From: Echinarachnius parma
Lineage: Eukaryota; Echinodermata; Echinoidea; Clypeasteroida; Echinarachniidae
Assembly (NCBI GenBank): GCA_037951105.1
Contig: JBAMJV010004291.1
Location: 1 to 64,000 of the forward strand
Direction of reading: 5' to 3'
Length of the DNA: 64,000 nt
The notes below the pieces were generated by a model. That model did not search any database, had not been told where the DNA came from, and saw only the letters and a program-made list of their open reading frames with translations. Below, one piece after another: positions 11,801 through 21,208 of the stretch; position 1 is the first letter of the stretch; every line of letters starts with the position of its first letter. The position numbers were made by a program, and so were the translations under genes.

Positions 11801-12133
11801 ACCTTCGACCGCAGAGCAAGTGTCACAGACCTTATGAACAGGCTCAAATGGCAATCCTTACAGAACAGGAGGCTACAGGGCCGACTAGCGATGCTCTACA
11901 AGATTCGATTTGGGCTAGTAGACGTACCCTGGAATGACCACCTTACCACACTAACAACAAGCACCAGAGGACATGGGAGTAGATTTTTCACCCCACAATG
12001 CAGCTCTCAAGTGTGCTCATCATCCTTCTTCCCTCGCACTATCAAGGACTGGAACGCGTTAAAAATTGACCCAGCAGCCTTCCCTTCACTCGATGCATTC
12101 AGAGCAGCAGCAGTGAGGGCCGCCTGCATCTAA
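8882..12133 (+). CDS. Intact non-LTR retrotransposon polyprotein (2A-like, PHD, APE endonuclease, reverse transcriptase)
   Basis: This single 1083-residue ORF should drive target-primed reverse transcription. Residues 19-36 are a hydrophobic, signal-anchor-like segment. It runs directly into G40-D-V-A-T-N-P-G-P48, a 2A-like ribosome-skipping motif (usual core D-V/I-E-x-N-P-G-P; here Ala replaces Glu). A C4HC3 PHD-type zinc finger follows (C55/C58, C74/C77, H82/C85, C105/C108). About 158-385 is an APE-type endonuclease with ETWL, YRPP, GDVNLP, TRNQRTLDVI and SDHD. About 580-880 is a reverse transcriptase with KASGPDGI, NYRPISL, DFAKAFDKVSH, GVPQGSVLGP and the catalytic FADDC (D818, D819). The C-terminal part has the YVRPxxEYAxxVWDPH thumb motif and FFPRTIKDWN. 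The domain order fits the CR1/L2 group; clade placement is inference. No stop or frameshift interrupts it, suggesting a young copy. Its codon use is visibly more GC-rich than the surroundings. Confidence 0.93.
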   Translation: MNSTIVGRSSRMSCHSWELLIIKAALLITIGLLIVIMRAGDVATNPGPRPPRYPCGECQKACSDYRGSKASILCEECNTWYHIDCVHISDVIFSCLGRSDLPWECAKCGLPNVSSSLFDSTIDSEDLNQSNNSSASNLEDDTTHGPQITHQTNNISNLRTLTINFQSIYGKREVFWSLVDATKPDIIFGCETWLKPDINQGEIFPPGFNVYRKDRRDGYGGVLLGVSSNLVSQQIQIDSDVELVAAKIINEKKDIIIGALYRPPSSDQLYMDNLTHHIEQISANNQGVPVWIAGDVNLPDINWVTDQISGNQYRHSISEAFLQMLARTGMDQVVDFPTRNQRTLDVIITNRPSLLNRCEGMPGLSDHDVIFAEWSICAGRRKPVRHKIYLWNRADLDNIRHEVGQWSDNFTSLHSTSTPVEILADSIERHLQSTLENMVPSKMSSTRCSQPWFNTNTKRICRRKARAYTKAKLTNSDRDWRRFRKLKKQAQTACRQASDSYLQDIITSEHGGGRRLGAIVKAKRCDQTGVAPLKEGDQMFSDPKSKADLLNKQFASVFTIDNTSALPDLGPSSHPTMNQILINSRGIVKLLKNLNPHKASGPDGIPARLLKETAEEIAPAITLLYQASLNQGRVPSAWKKALIVPIFKKGSRSSPANYRPISLTAILSKLCEHVVHSAIINHLEAQEILSDAQHGFRKRRSCDTQLILTINDLAKGIDDKGQTDLILLDFAKAFDKVSHRLLLHKIQNYGVRGSTLKWIEDFLKDRIQQVIVDGKSSNTAKVTSGVPQGSVLGPLLFLVFINDLPKCAKHSTPRLFADDCALYRRVSTDRDAALLQDDLESLQKWERTWMMQFHPSKCQVIRITKKRHPIIFPYQVHGTTLEVVSSAKYLGLHVDSHLNFNQHVDVITKKANSTRAFLQRHSSNSNRKIKEATYKTYVRPITEYAASVWDPHTQRNIRKVEQVQRNSARFVTSTFDRRASVTDLMNRLKWQSLQNRRLQGRLAMLYKIRFGLVDVPWNDHLTTLTTSTRGHGSRFFTPQCSSQVCSSSFFPRTIKDWNALKIDPAAFPSLDAFRAAAVRAACI
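9002..9025 (+). other. 2A-like ribosome-skipping motif at the ORF N-terminus
   Basis: It encodes D-V-A-T-N-P-G-P (residues 41-48), preceded by a hydrophobic run and an R-A-G. In active 2A sequences the glycyl-prolyl bond (here G47-P48) is not formed and translation restarts at the Pro. The otherwise conserved Glu two residues after Asp is Ala here, so activity may be reduced. If active, a 47-residue leader would be released from the PHD-endonuclease-RT protein. Confidence 0.75.
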
Positions 12134-12310
12134 ACGCCCACCCCCCCCCCCCCCCACGTTGTTTGTGTTTTATTGTGCTGTCGCGTCTCTGTTTTTGTTT
12201 TTGTTTTGTTTATTTTGTTTGCGTTCACTGTACTATACTGTATGTGCACCACACGCAGTGCGTAATCTTCAGTCATGAAGTCTGCACTACCAAGGAAGAA
12301 GAAGAAGAAT
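12134..12310 (+). mobile_element. Probable 3' UTR and simple-repeat tail of the retrotransposon
   Basis: After the TAA the sequence has a C-run (about 12140-12157), a T-rich stretch, and a short (GAA)n tail at about 12295-12309. Short tandem repeats at the 3' end are usual for CR1/L2-like elements. No target-site duplication was recognised, so the end is approximate. Confidence 0.5.
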
Positions 12311-12621
12311 TCATCGTGAATTAATTTTGGCCACTTGTGATTGAACTTCGTGGTGAAATTGTTGAGTTCACGTGAACGCGCGGAAATCCGTGCGTGTGCG
12401 CTGGCTACCCTTTTTAAGTACATGGCCTATGGGAGTGAAACCGCCGTGAGTTATGTAGCGTTGTGTATACACTACTAGTATACACGGGCGAAATACAGTA
12501 GTACAACGGCAGTGTTGGAGTCATAATGTTATGAGTGCGACACGTACGTACATTTCACCAATGCTGTGTGTACAATGTATGCAAATTTATAAATGTTAGT
12601 CATCCGACCAATCACACGTAA

Positions 12622-12992
12622 AGGGATGCCTGTAAATTGTCTAACTCCACGAAAATTACTTGGAGTTTCCTCGTTTCTCTTCTACCAAGTTGCTTAGCTT
12701 ATGGTAAGAGAATAATAAAATAGGTTTAGATTTTTTTCAAATGCCCCTTTAGTATGACAATATCTATCATTTAGCGCAAAAGCATTAATGAATGGTCATA
12801 AACCTCATAAACGTCATACAGTAATTTGTTGTAAAATCTGACGCATGTTTTCGCTTTTTTAACCAGGAAAGCAGTGATCTTTTTCAATGAAACTTTTACA
12901 CATCATTCGGACATATCTTACAATAATTTTGGTACAAGATTGAAGTCTCAAATGTCATTTTTGGCAATATCTGACACTTTACAGGTGCACCT
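12622..12992. mobile_element. MITE related to the AGTGATCC family (in copy A)
   Basis: The 371-bp element runs from AGGGATGCCTGTAAATTGTC to an imperfect inverted copy ending GACACTTTACAGGTGCACCT, followed by TTAA (left side GTAA). Interior phrases ('cttggagtttcctcgtttct', 'gcttatggtaagagaat', 'cccctttagtatgaca') match the elements at 54076 and 54512, so it is a diverged member of that family. Confidence 0.7.
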
Positions 12993-13325
12993 TTAATGTA
13001 GATATTATAATGTGTCTGCTTGATTTGCATAAGAACGAATGAGGTCGGAAGCGGCGCGAACCACCGACCCGTGGATGTTCTTGTACAGGCATACTGCTAT
13101 AATTCGTGTATGTAAATTCTTGATGATATCATATTATGTCTGCTTCATTCGCATAATATTATTGAGGTCGGGATATACAGAACCGTTACCACTGCTCTAC
13201 AGTCATACCATTATCAATATTACAATTGTAATATTATATCAATGTATGGCTCTGTCTTATTCATTGCATTGTCGCGTTGACGTGCAATATGATTCCAGTT
13301 CAGGCAATTAGTACTGTATTGTTAA

Positions 13326-13842
13326 AGGGATAGTTGAGTTTTGGTATAGAGGGCGCTACACAAAATACATTTTTTGTGAGATAATGAAAAACTGAGTGTC
13401 AAAATCGAAAGAGCATACAATTTTAATGACAGAATAAACTTTATTTGATCAAAATCGGTTCCGAAATGGCAAAAATATCCATAAAAATAACCATTTGTAA
13501 TACTTGTGGGGCCCCACAATTATTCGATAATTTTGAACCAGCCGTTAACATTTTAGAAAAATGCTTCCTCTATTCCAAAAATTACCAAATAGGTTTTTAA
13601 ATAGTTGTTGATTATCCCTCTATCTAATCACTATTTCAACAAAGAATTACATGCACAATATATTATTTCAAATGGTTGAAACCGTTGAGTGTTTAGAGAG
13701 CGCCCTCATGAGTTTTAACAGCTCTTTTTTTTAATGATAACAGGCTTTTTATTAAGTCATGTGTAATTTTGTGTTCCTTTCGAGCATGGTGGATTCAGTT
13801 TGACCAAAACTGTACTCTCTTTACCAGAACTCAACTATCCCT
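13326..13842. mobile_element. TTAA MITE, AGGGATAGTTGAG family (copy A, first)
   Basis: The 517-bp element has termini AGGGATAGTTGAGTT...ACTCAACTATCCCT. It is preceded by TTAA and followed by TTAT (one change). Five further copies lie at 14762, 17936, 19818, 27596 and 47400. It is non-coding; the 65-residue minus frame inside it is an artefact repeated in copy B. Confidence 0.85.
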
Positions 13843-14761
13843 TTATTGTGTGGTTCAATCGCAAAATCTATTTTTTTGCTATCAGGCATACTGCCATAAT
13901 TATTATATTGTAAATTGTTGGTGATATCATATGTCTGCTTCATTCGCATAATATAGGTTGAGCCTTGAGCACCTTAAAAAAGGTGGAATTGGCGCATTAG
14001 AATACCTCTTTATAGTATTATTTGCCATATCCCTCTCAACGCCAGTCAATACTGTTAAAATATAACAGTTTATGTTGTACACTCAAGGTATTAAGTAAAT
14101 TGGGGCCTGATCAGATGAACCTTAATATCAAAGGCAAATGACAAGTAAACAACAAAGTAATCAACAACCTAACAACTGATCATGGTAAATATTAACGGTT
14201 AGTATACTTATGACACGGTTCGTGTTATCGTTGAAAACGTGACTACCCTTAATGTCACTATCGTAATAAGCAGTAATATTTTAAGTATATTGCATGTATA
14301 AATAAGTATCATATTATATTAGGATTGTATTATACGCATATCGTAGTAAAGTCAGTATTAATATTAGTATTGGTATTGTGGTGTTTTGTGGTGGTGCATG
14401 TATGTCGTTCTGATTGTGGTTGTAGTGACTTTGAGCTAGCAGGTTAATATATATATGCTTTCATGGCATGGGAAATACATGTTGTGTCGTATGATACATG
14501 ATGGTAAACTGATTAGCGTAAACAGATATATTATATGTGTCCAGCTCTGGTACACTCATCATTTGTAGCCATTGGCTTATAAATAATATGCATCAAAAAC
14601 ACCTAGTTAGCATTATTTGAAGTAATGATAGCAATGTCAGATATTTTTATTTTGTAATGAATTCGGTCAATATAAATGTATGTGATCAGAATCTTTACTT
14701 TAAGATTTTGAGCGTCAATGTTTGTGGCAAAACCTACAAGGTCAGCAAAATATGAACTTAA

Positions 14762-15281
14762 AGGGATAGTTGAGTTTTGATATAGAGGGCGCTACACAAA
14801 ATAATTTTGTTGTGAGATAAAGAGAAACTGAGTGTCAAATTCGAAAGAGCATAATATTTTAATGACAGAATAAACTTTATTTGATTAAAATCGGTTCAGA
14901 AATGCATGAAATATCCATAATTATAACCATTTGTAATAAATGTGGGGCCCCACAAGTATTCAATAATTTTGAACCAGCCGTTAAAATTCGTTTTAAAATG
15001 CTTCCTCTTTTCAAAAATTTTCAAAAGAGGTTTTGAGATAGATGTTGATTATCTCTCTATCTAATCACTGTTTCAACAAAACATCACATGCACAATATTT
15101 TATTTAAAATGGTTTAAACCGATGAGTGTTTAGAGAGCGCCCTCTTGAGTTTGAACGGCTCTTTTTTAATGATCACAGGCTTTTTACTTAGTAATTTGTA
15201 ATGTTGTATTCCTTTCGAGCATGGAACTGTATTCCTTTCGAGCATGGAACTGTACTCTCTTTACCAGAACTCAACTATCCC
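14762..15281. mobile_element. TTAA MITE, AGGGATAGTTGAG family (copy A, second)
   Basis: It has the same termini as the element at 13326, with TTAA on both sides. Near the right end the phrase 'gtattcctttcgagcatgga' is tandemly repeated once, a small local rearrangement not shared by its counterpart in copy B. Confidence 0.85.
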
Positions 15282-15923
15282 TTAAACTTTCAAATATCAC
15301 GAAATCAATGGTTCAATTCAAAATGAGAAATTTGAAAACATTATAAATTCTGTGTACGAAATATACGAAGATCTGTCTACAAATTGTCCAGAGTTCGTTG
15401 GCAATTTGAGTCACACATATGGGTATATGAAAAGGACTAATATTCGACGAGGCATAAGTACCTTATTTGTGCTGGTGTGCCGATTGTGCTGGAATTGTTA
15501 GGGATTATAGCACAAACAACGGTTTACCAAAGTTTCATTGTCGTGGGTAATGCAATGTTAAATGAATACAGTACGCCATTACGAATACGAATATGTTATG
15601 ATTAACCATTACACTTTGTCTTGAAATTAATACTTCGTTATCACTACAATGTGCAAAAGTAAGTTAGTTATGTTCCCTTATGCCCCGTAGCCAAGCGTTG
15701 TCTGCGTACGTTGTCTGCCTACCAACTCATAATGTAAATTTTATCTTGAATTTTACTTTTATTTTCGGCTTTGACCAATATTTATACTAAATCAAGCAAC
15801 TTTAAACATATATTTGGTACTTCTGTAGTATTTCATCATAGTTAAGGCTGTACAGCATGTTTATTTGCAAATACAAAATCCTGGACTTCAATCTAGTCAT
15901 GCCTATCTTTAAAGAAAAGATAG

Positions 15924-16050
15924 ATAAACACATTGTGTGATTTCAAGTATGGTGTTTAAGGCCGGTGTTATTGTTTATTACACACAAACACCAGTTTGAT
16001 AAACACTAACACCAGCCCTAAACACCATACTTGAAATCACCCATTGTATC
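15924..16050. repeat. Long imperfect hairpin (copy A version)
   Basis: The arm 'tgatttcaagtatggtgttt' and the following 'ggtgttattgtttat' pair with the complementary sequence ending 'ccatacttgaaatcaccc'. The counterpart at 20996-21113 pairs slightly better. The loop is about 20 nt. Confidence 0.7.
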
Positions 16051-16142
16051 ATGTTCATTATAATTTGTGTTACATTCACTCGAATATAATTAGGGGCAGC
16101 ATCATAACAAATAATTTGAATGAGTAGTCTTTATATTTGCTC

Positions 16143-17060
16143 GATATTTGCTATATCATTAGATGTATTGTCTTGCCTTGATTGGTAGTTTGCTTCTGAA
16201 GTTTTGGTAAATTCTTGCCATTTAAATTAGTGAAAGTGAAAGATTTCAAATGTTCATAATGACATGTTAGCTCTTATGTCTTCAATCCCTCTCTCCTACT
16301 GCTTCTCTCATTTTCCCATCTATTCTCTTTCTCATCTTCTCTCCTTTTGCCTTTTGCCTTTCCCTATTCTTGTTTTCCGTATATCGCTCTCCACTCACTT
16401 GCCCTTACTTTGATGGTGTTCTATGATATATGTTAATGCTTTCAAATCTTGATGTTACAAAAAAAAAATTACACATTTTAAAATGTTTTATTATGTACTG
16501 ATTTTATGCATTCCACGTGTTAGGCCGTTAAAATAGTTGCAGTTTGGAAATATTCATGTACAAGCCATCCCTGGTGGCCTCCCCAAGATGGTAGAAAAGA
16601 CCCAATGGGTTATAGAAATGTAGATTTCTTGTTTCCTGCCGGGCAGCTTGGGGAGACTCATCAGGGGTGTTTTTATGTCTTTTCTGTTTGTAAATTCATC
16701 ATTCATTTTGTATCGTTACATTGTACTTGTTTGAAATGCCGAATAAATAAGGATTTTTAAAAAAAATAATAATAAGTAGTAATACGTTCGCACTCACCTA
16801 TTGTTGATTCCTCCCTGGAATGAAACGAGAAACTCTCACGGATAAACAGTCCAAATTTCAAATAATGTTTATGGTTTGTACGTTCACAAGCAGTGTGATG
16901 TCCATGTATAGGCCTACATGACCGCCGATTTTAAAACAATTGTATAATGAAGAATCCCTCCTCGACATCCCTCATCCCATCCCACCCCTCCATTGATATG
17001 CAGAGCGCTTTACGTGTGATCATGAACGACGATATCGATAGGCTATCGTGGATCACTGAC
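16143..17060. other. Spacer between the two duplication copies
   Basis: There is no gene. The stretch 16560-16773 (next entry) looks like the 3' end of a retroelement. The rest is AT-rich with a CT-rich patch near 16285-16400. Confidence 0.5.
16560..16773 (+). mobile_element. Possible 5'-truncated retroelement 3' end
   Basis: The block ends in 'gccgaataaataagg', an A-rich stretch and (AAT)n. That resembles the polyadenylation-signal-plus-tail end of a non-LTR or SINE copy. There is no coding content and the family is not recognised. Confidence 0.35.
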
Positions 17061-17227
17061 AGTTATGTAGCGTTGTGTATACACTATAAACGGGCGAAAT
17101 ACAGTAGTACAACGGCAGTGTTGGAGTCATAATGTTATGAGTGCGACACGTACGTACATTTCACCAATGCTGTGTGTACAATGTATGCAAATTTATAAAT
17201 GTTAGTCATTCGACCAATCACACGTAA

Positions 17228-17598
17228 AGGGATGCCTGTAAATTGTCTAACTCCACGAAATTTACTTGGAGTTTCCTCGTTTCTCTTCTACCAAGCTGCT
17301 TAGCTAATGGTAAGAGAATAATAAAATAGGTTTAGATTTTTATCAAATGCCCCTTTAGTATGACAATATCTATCATTTAGCTCAAAAGATTTAATGAACG
17401 GTCATAAACCTCATAGACGTCATACAGTAATTTGTTGTAAAATCTGACGCATGTTTTCGCTTTTTTATCCAGGAAAGCAGTGTTCTTTTTCAATGAAACT
17501 TTTACACATCATTCGGACATATCTTACAATAATTTTGGTACAAGATTGAAGTCTCAAATGTCATTTTTGGCAATATCTGACACTTTACAGGTGCACCT
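17228..17598. mobile_element. MITE related to the AGTGATCC family (in copy B)
   Basis: This is the duplicate of 12622-12992, with the same length and termini. It therefore predates the segmental duplication. Confidence 0.7.
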
Positions 17599-17935
17599 TT
17601 AATGTAGATATTATAATGTGTCTGCTTGATTTGCATAAGAACGAATGAGGTCGGAAGCGGCGCGAACCACCGACCCGTGGATGTTCTTGTACAGGCATAC
17701 TGCTATAATTCGTGTATTATGTAAATTCTTGATGATATCATATTATGTCTGCTTCATTCGCATAATATATTGAGGTCGGGATACATACAGAACCGTTACC
17801 ACTGCTCTACAGTCATACCATTATCAATATTACAATTGTAATATTATATCAATGTATGGCTCTGTCTTATTCATTGCATTGTCGCGTTGACGTGCAATAT
17901 TATTCCAGTTCAGGCAATTAGTATTGTATTGTTAA

Positions 17936-18431
17936 AGGGATAGTTGAGTTTTGGTATAGAGGGCGCTACACAAAATACATTTTTTGTGAGATAATGAAAA
18001 ACTGAGTGTCAAAATCGAAAGAGCATACAATTTTAATGACAGAATAAACTTTATTTGATCAAAATCGGTTCCGAAATGGCTAAAATATCCATAAAAATAA
18101 CCATTTGTAATACTTGTGGGGCCCCACAATTATTCGATAATTTTGAACCAGCCGTTAACATTTTAGAAAAATGCTTCCTCTATTCCAAAAATTACAAAAT
18201 AGGTTTTTAAATAGTTGTTGATTATCCCTCTATCTAATCACTATTTCAACAAAGAATTACATGCACAATATATTATTTCAAATGGTTGAAACCGTTGAGT
18301 GTTTAGAGAGCGCCCTCATGAGTTTTAAACAGGCTTTTTATTAAGTCATGTGTAATTTTGTGTTCCTTTCGAGCATGGTGGATTCAGTTTGACCAAAACT
18401 GTACTCTCTTTACCAGAACTCAACTATCCCT
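17936..18431. mobile_element. TTAA MITE, AGGGATAGTTGAG family (copy B, first)
   Basis: Duplicate of 13326-13842 with an internal deletion of roughly 20 bp near its right end. Confidence 0.85.
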
Positions 18432-19292
18432 TTATTGTGTGGTTCAATCGCAAAATCTATTTTTTTGCTATCAGGCATACTGCCATAATTATTATATTGT
18501 AAATTGTTGGTGATATCATATGTCTGCTTCATTCGCATAATATAGGTTGAGCCTTGAGCACCTTAAAAAAGGTGGAATTGGCGCATTAGAATACATCTTT
18601 ATAGTATTATTTGCCATATCCCTCTCAACGCCAGTCAATACTGTTAAAATATAACAGTTTATGTTGTACACTGAAGGTATTAAGTAAATTGGGGCCTGAT
18701 CAGATGAACCTTAATATCAAAGGCAAATGACAAGTAAACAAAAAAGTAATCAACAACCTAACAACTGATCATGGTAAATATTAACGGTTAGTATACTTAT
18801 GACACGGTTCGTGTAATCGTTGAAAACGTGACTACCCTTAATGTCACTATCGTAATAAGCAGTAATATTTTAAGTATATTGCATGTATAAATAAGTATCA
18901 TATTATATTAGGATTGTATTATACGCATATCGTAGTACAGTCAGTATTAATATTAGTATTGGTAGTGTGGTGTTTTGTGGTGGTGCATGTATGTCGTTGT
19001 GATTGTGGTTGTAGTGACTTTGAGCTAGCAGGTTAATATATATATGCTTTCATGGCATGGGAAATACATGTTGTGTCGTATGATACATGATGGTAAACTG
19101 ATTAGCGTAAACAGATATATTACATGTGTCCAGCTCTGGTACACTCATCATTTGTAGCCATTGGCTTATAAATAATATGCATCAAAAACACCTAGTTAGC
19201 ATTATTTTAAGTAATGATAGCAATGTCAGATATTTTTATTTTGTAATGAATTCGGTCAATGTAAATGCATGTGATCAGAATCTTTACTTTAA

Positions 19293-19755
19293 AGGGGCCC
19301 TGCAACCCAAATGACATCATTTGTCAATCACTGGTCAGCTACCATGCTATTGTGATTAGCCTAATCACAATAGCATCACACGGTTGAATAGAATACCAAC
19401 TCACACAACTTCAATTACAATAGCTGTTGCTATGTCAGAAGAAAAGCACTGTCTAAGCTATTGCATGGAGGTATGCAGGGCATGCTTTTGTGTGGATGTT
19501 CTTTTTGTACTTTCATCTTTTGTTAATCTCATGGTAGCTGACCAGTGATTGACAAATGATGTCACTGCAGGTCAACAATAGAATTTGCTCTGGAGGGTTT
19601 TTTAGGAGGTGGGGCTTAGCAACATGAAGACAAATAAATGATAAAATGTTTAAAAATATACAAAACATATTTGGGTCAAACCGTTTACAAATATTGAATC
19701 TGTACACTAATACAGATGAACAGAGGTCAACATGCATTTGGGTTGCAGGGCCCCT
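19293..19755. mobile_element. TTAA MITE, AGGGGCCCTGCAACCC family
   Basis: The 463-bp element has terminal inverted repeats of about 21 bp starting AGGGGCCCTGCAACCCAAAT and perfect TTAA duplications (19289-19292, 19756-19759). The exact unoccupied site survives in copy A as 'ctttactTTAAgattttg'. TTAA targeting fits piggyBac- or Kolobok-type transposition. A diverged relative lies at 29861-30470. It is non-coding. Confidence 0.93.
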
Positions 19756-19817
19756 TTAAGATTTTGAGCGTCAATGTTTGTGGCAAAACCTACAAGGTCA
19801 GCAAAATATGAACTTAA

Positions 19818-20348
19818 AGGGATAGTTGAGTTTTGGTATAGAGGGCGCTACACAAAATAATGTTGTTGTGAGATAAAGAGAAACTGAGTGTCAAATTCGA
19901 AAGAGCATAATATTTTAATGACAGAATAAACTTTATTTGATTAAAATCGGTTCAGAAATGCATGTAATATCCATAATTATAACTATTTGTAATAAATGTG
20001 GGGCCCCACAAGTATTCAATAATTTTGAACCAGCCGTTAAAATTCGTATTAAAATGCTTCCTCTTTTCAAAAATTTTCAAAAGAGGTTTTGAGATAGATG
20101 TTGATTATCTCTCTATCTAATCACTATTTCAACAAAACATCACATGCACAATATTTTATTTAAAATGGTTTAAACCGATGAGTGTTTAGAGAGCGCCCTC
20201 TTGAGTTTGAACGGCTCTTTTTGAATGATCACAGGCTTTTTACTTAGTAATTTGTAATGTTGTATTCATTTCGAGCATGGTGTAGTTATAACTATTAGTT
20301 TGTAATGTAATGGCGCAGGTTTTGGTTACTAAAATACAAAACTATCCC
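19818..20348. mobile_element. TTAA MITE, AGGGATAGTTGAG family (copy B, second)
   Basis: It is the counterpart of 14762-15281, but its right ~70 bp differ. Here it keeps the 'ttagtttgtaatgtaatg..gcaggttttggttact' segment seen in other family members (27596, 47400). The corresponding part of copy A was replaced, and the right terminus here is shortened. Confidence 0.75.
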
Positions 20349-20995
20349 TTAAACTTTCAAATATCACGAAATCAATGGTTCAATTCAAAATGAGAAATTT
20401 GAAAACATTATAAATTCTGTGTACGAAATATACGAAGATCTGTCTACAAATTGTCCAGAGTTCGTTGGCAATTTGAGTCACACATATGGGTATATAAAAA
20501 GGACTTATATTCGACGAGGCATAAGTACCTTATTTGTGCTGGTGTGCCGATTGTGCTGGAATTGTTAGGGATTATAGCACAAACAACGGTTTACCAAAGT
20601 TTCATTGTCGTGTGTAATGCAATGTTAAATGAATACAGTACCCATTACGAATACGAATATGTTATGATTAACCATTACACTTTGTCTTGAAATTAATACT
20701 TCGTTATCACTATATACAATGTGCAAAAGTAAGATAGTTATGTTCCCTTATGCCCCGTAGCCATGCGTTGTCTGCGTACGTTGTCTGCCTACCAGCTCAT
20801 AATGTAAATTTTATCTTGAATTTCACTTTTATTTTCGGCTTTGACCAATATTTATACTAAATTAAGCAACTTTAAACATTTATTTGGTACTTCTGTAATA
20901 TTTCATCATAGTTAAGGCTGTACAGCATGTTTATTTGCAAATTCAAAATCCTGGACTTCTAGTCATGCCTATCTTTAAAGAAAAGATAGATAAAC

Positions 20996-21113
20996 ACATT
21001 GGGTGATTTCAAGTATGGTGTTTAAGGCCGGTGTTAGTGTTTATTACACACAAACACCAGTTTGATAAACACTAACACCAGCCCTAAACACCATACTTGA
21101 AATCACCCATTGT
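20996..21113. repeat. Long hairpin, near-perfect arms
   Basis: The left arm starts GGGTGATTTCAAGTATGGTG and the right arm ends CACCATACTTGAAATCACCC. The arms are about 45 bp with one internal mismatch block (AGGCC/AGCCC). The loop is about 20 nt, 'tacacacaaacaccagtttg'. If transcribed it would form a miRNA-precursor-sized stem. Confidence 0.85.
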
Positions 21114-21208
21114 AGCATGTTCATTATAATTTGTGTTACATTCACTCGAATATAATTAGGGGCAGCATCATAACAAATCATTTGAATGAGTAGTCTTTAT
21201 ATTTGCTC

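Larger units (their letters stand above)
12449..16142. repeat. Segmental duplication, copy A
   Basis: This 3.7-kb block is repeated in direct orientation at 17061-21208 with only scattered mismatches and small indels. Homology starts at 'agttatgtagcgttgtgtat' and ends at 'ctttatatttgctc'. It contains three MITEs and a hairpin that are all present in copy B, so those predate the duplication. No gene was recognised in it. Confidence 0.92.
17061..21208. repeat. Segmental duplication, copy B
   Basis: Direct copy of 12449-16142. It is about 450 bp longer, mainly because a 463-bp MITE (19293-19755) plus a 4-bp target duplication is present here and absent in copy A. Small deletions occur elsewhere, for example about 20 bp inside the first AGGGATAG MITE. 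Confidence 0.92.

Noticed and set aside
13322..13519. 65-residue minus frame found twice (also at 17932-18129)
   Set aside because: Conserved only because it lies inside a MITE copied by the segmental duplication; no coding signature.
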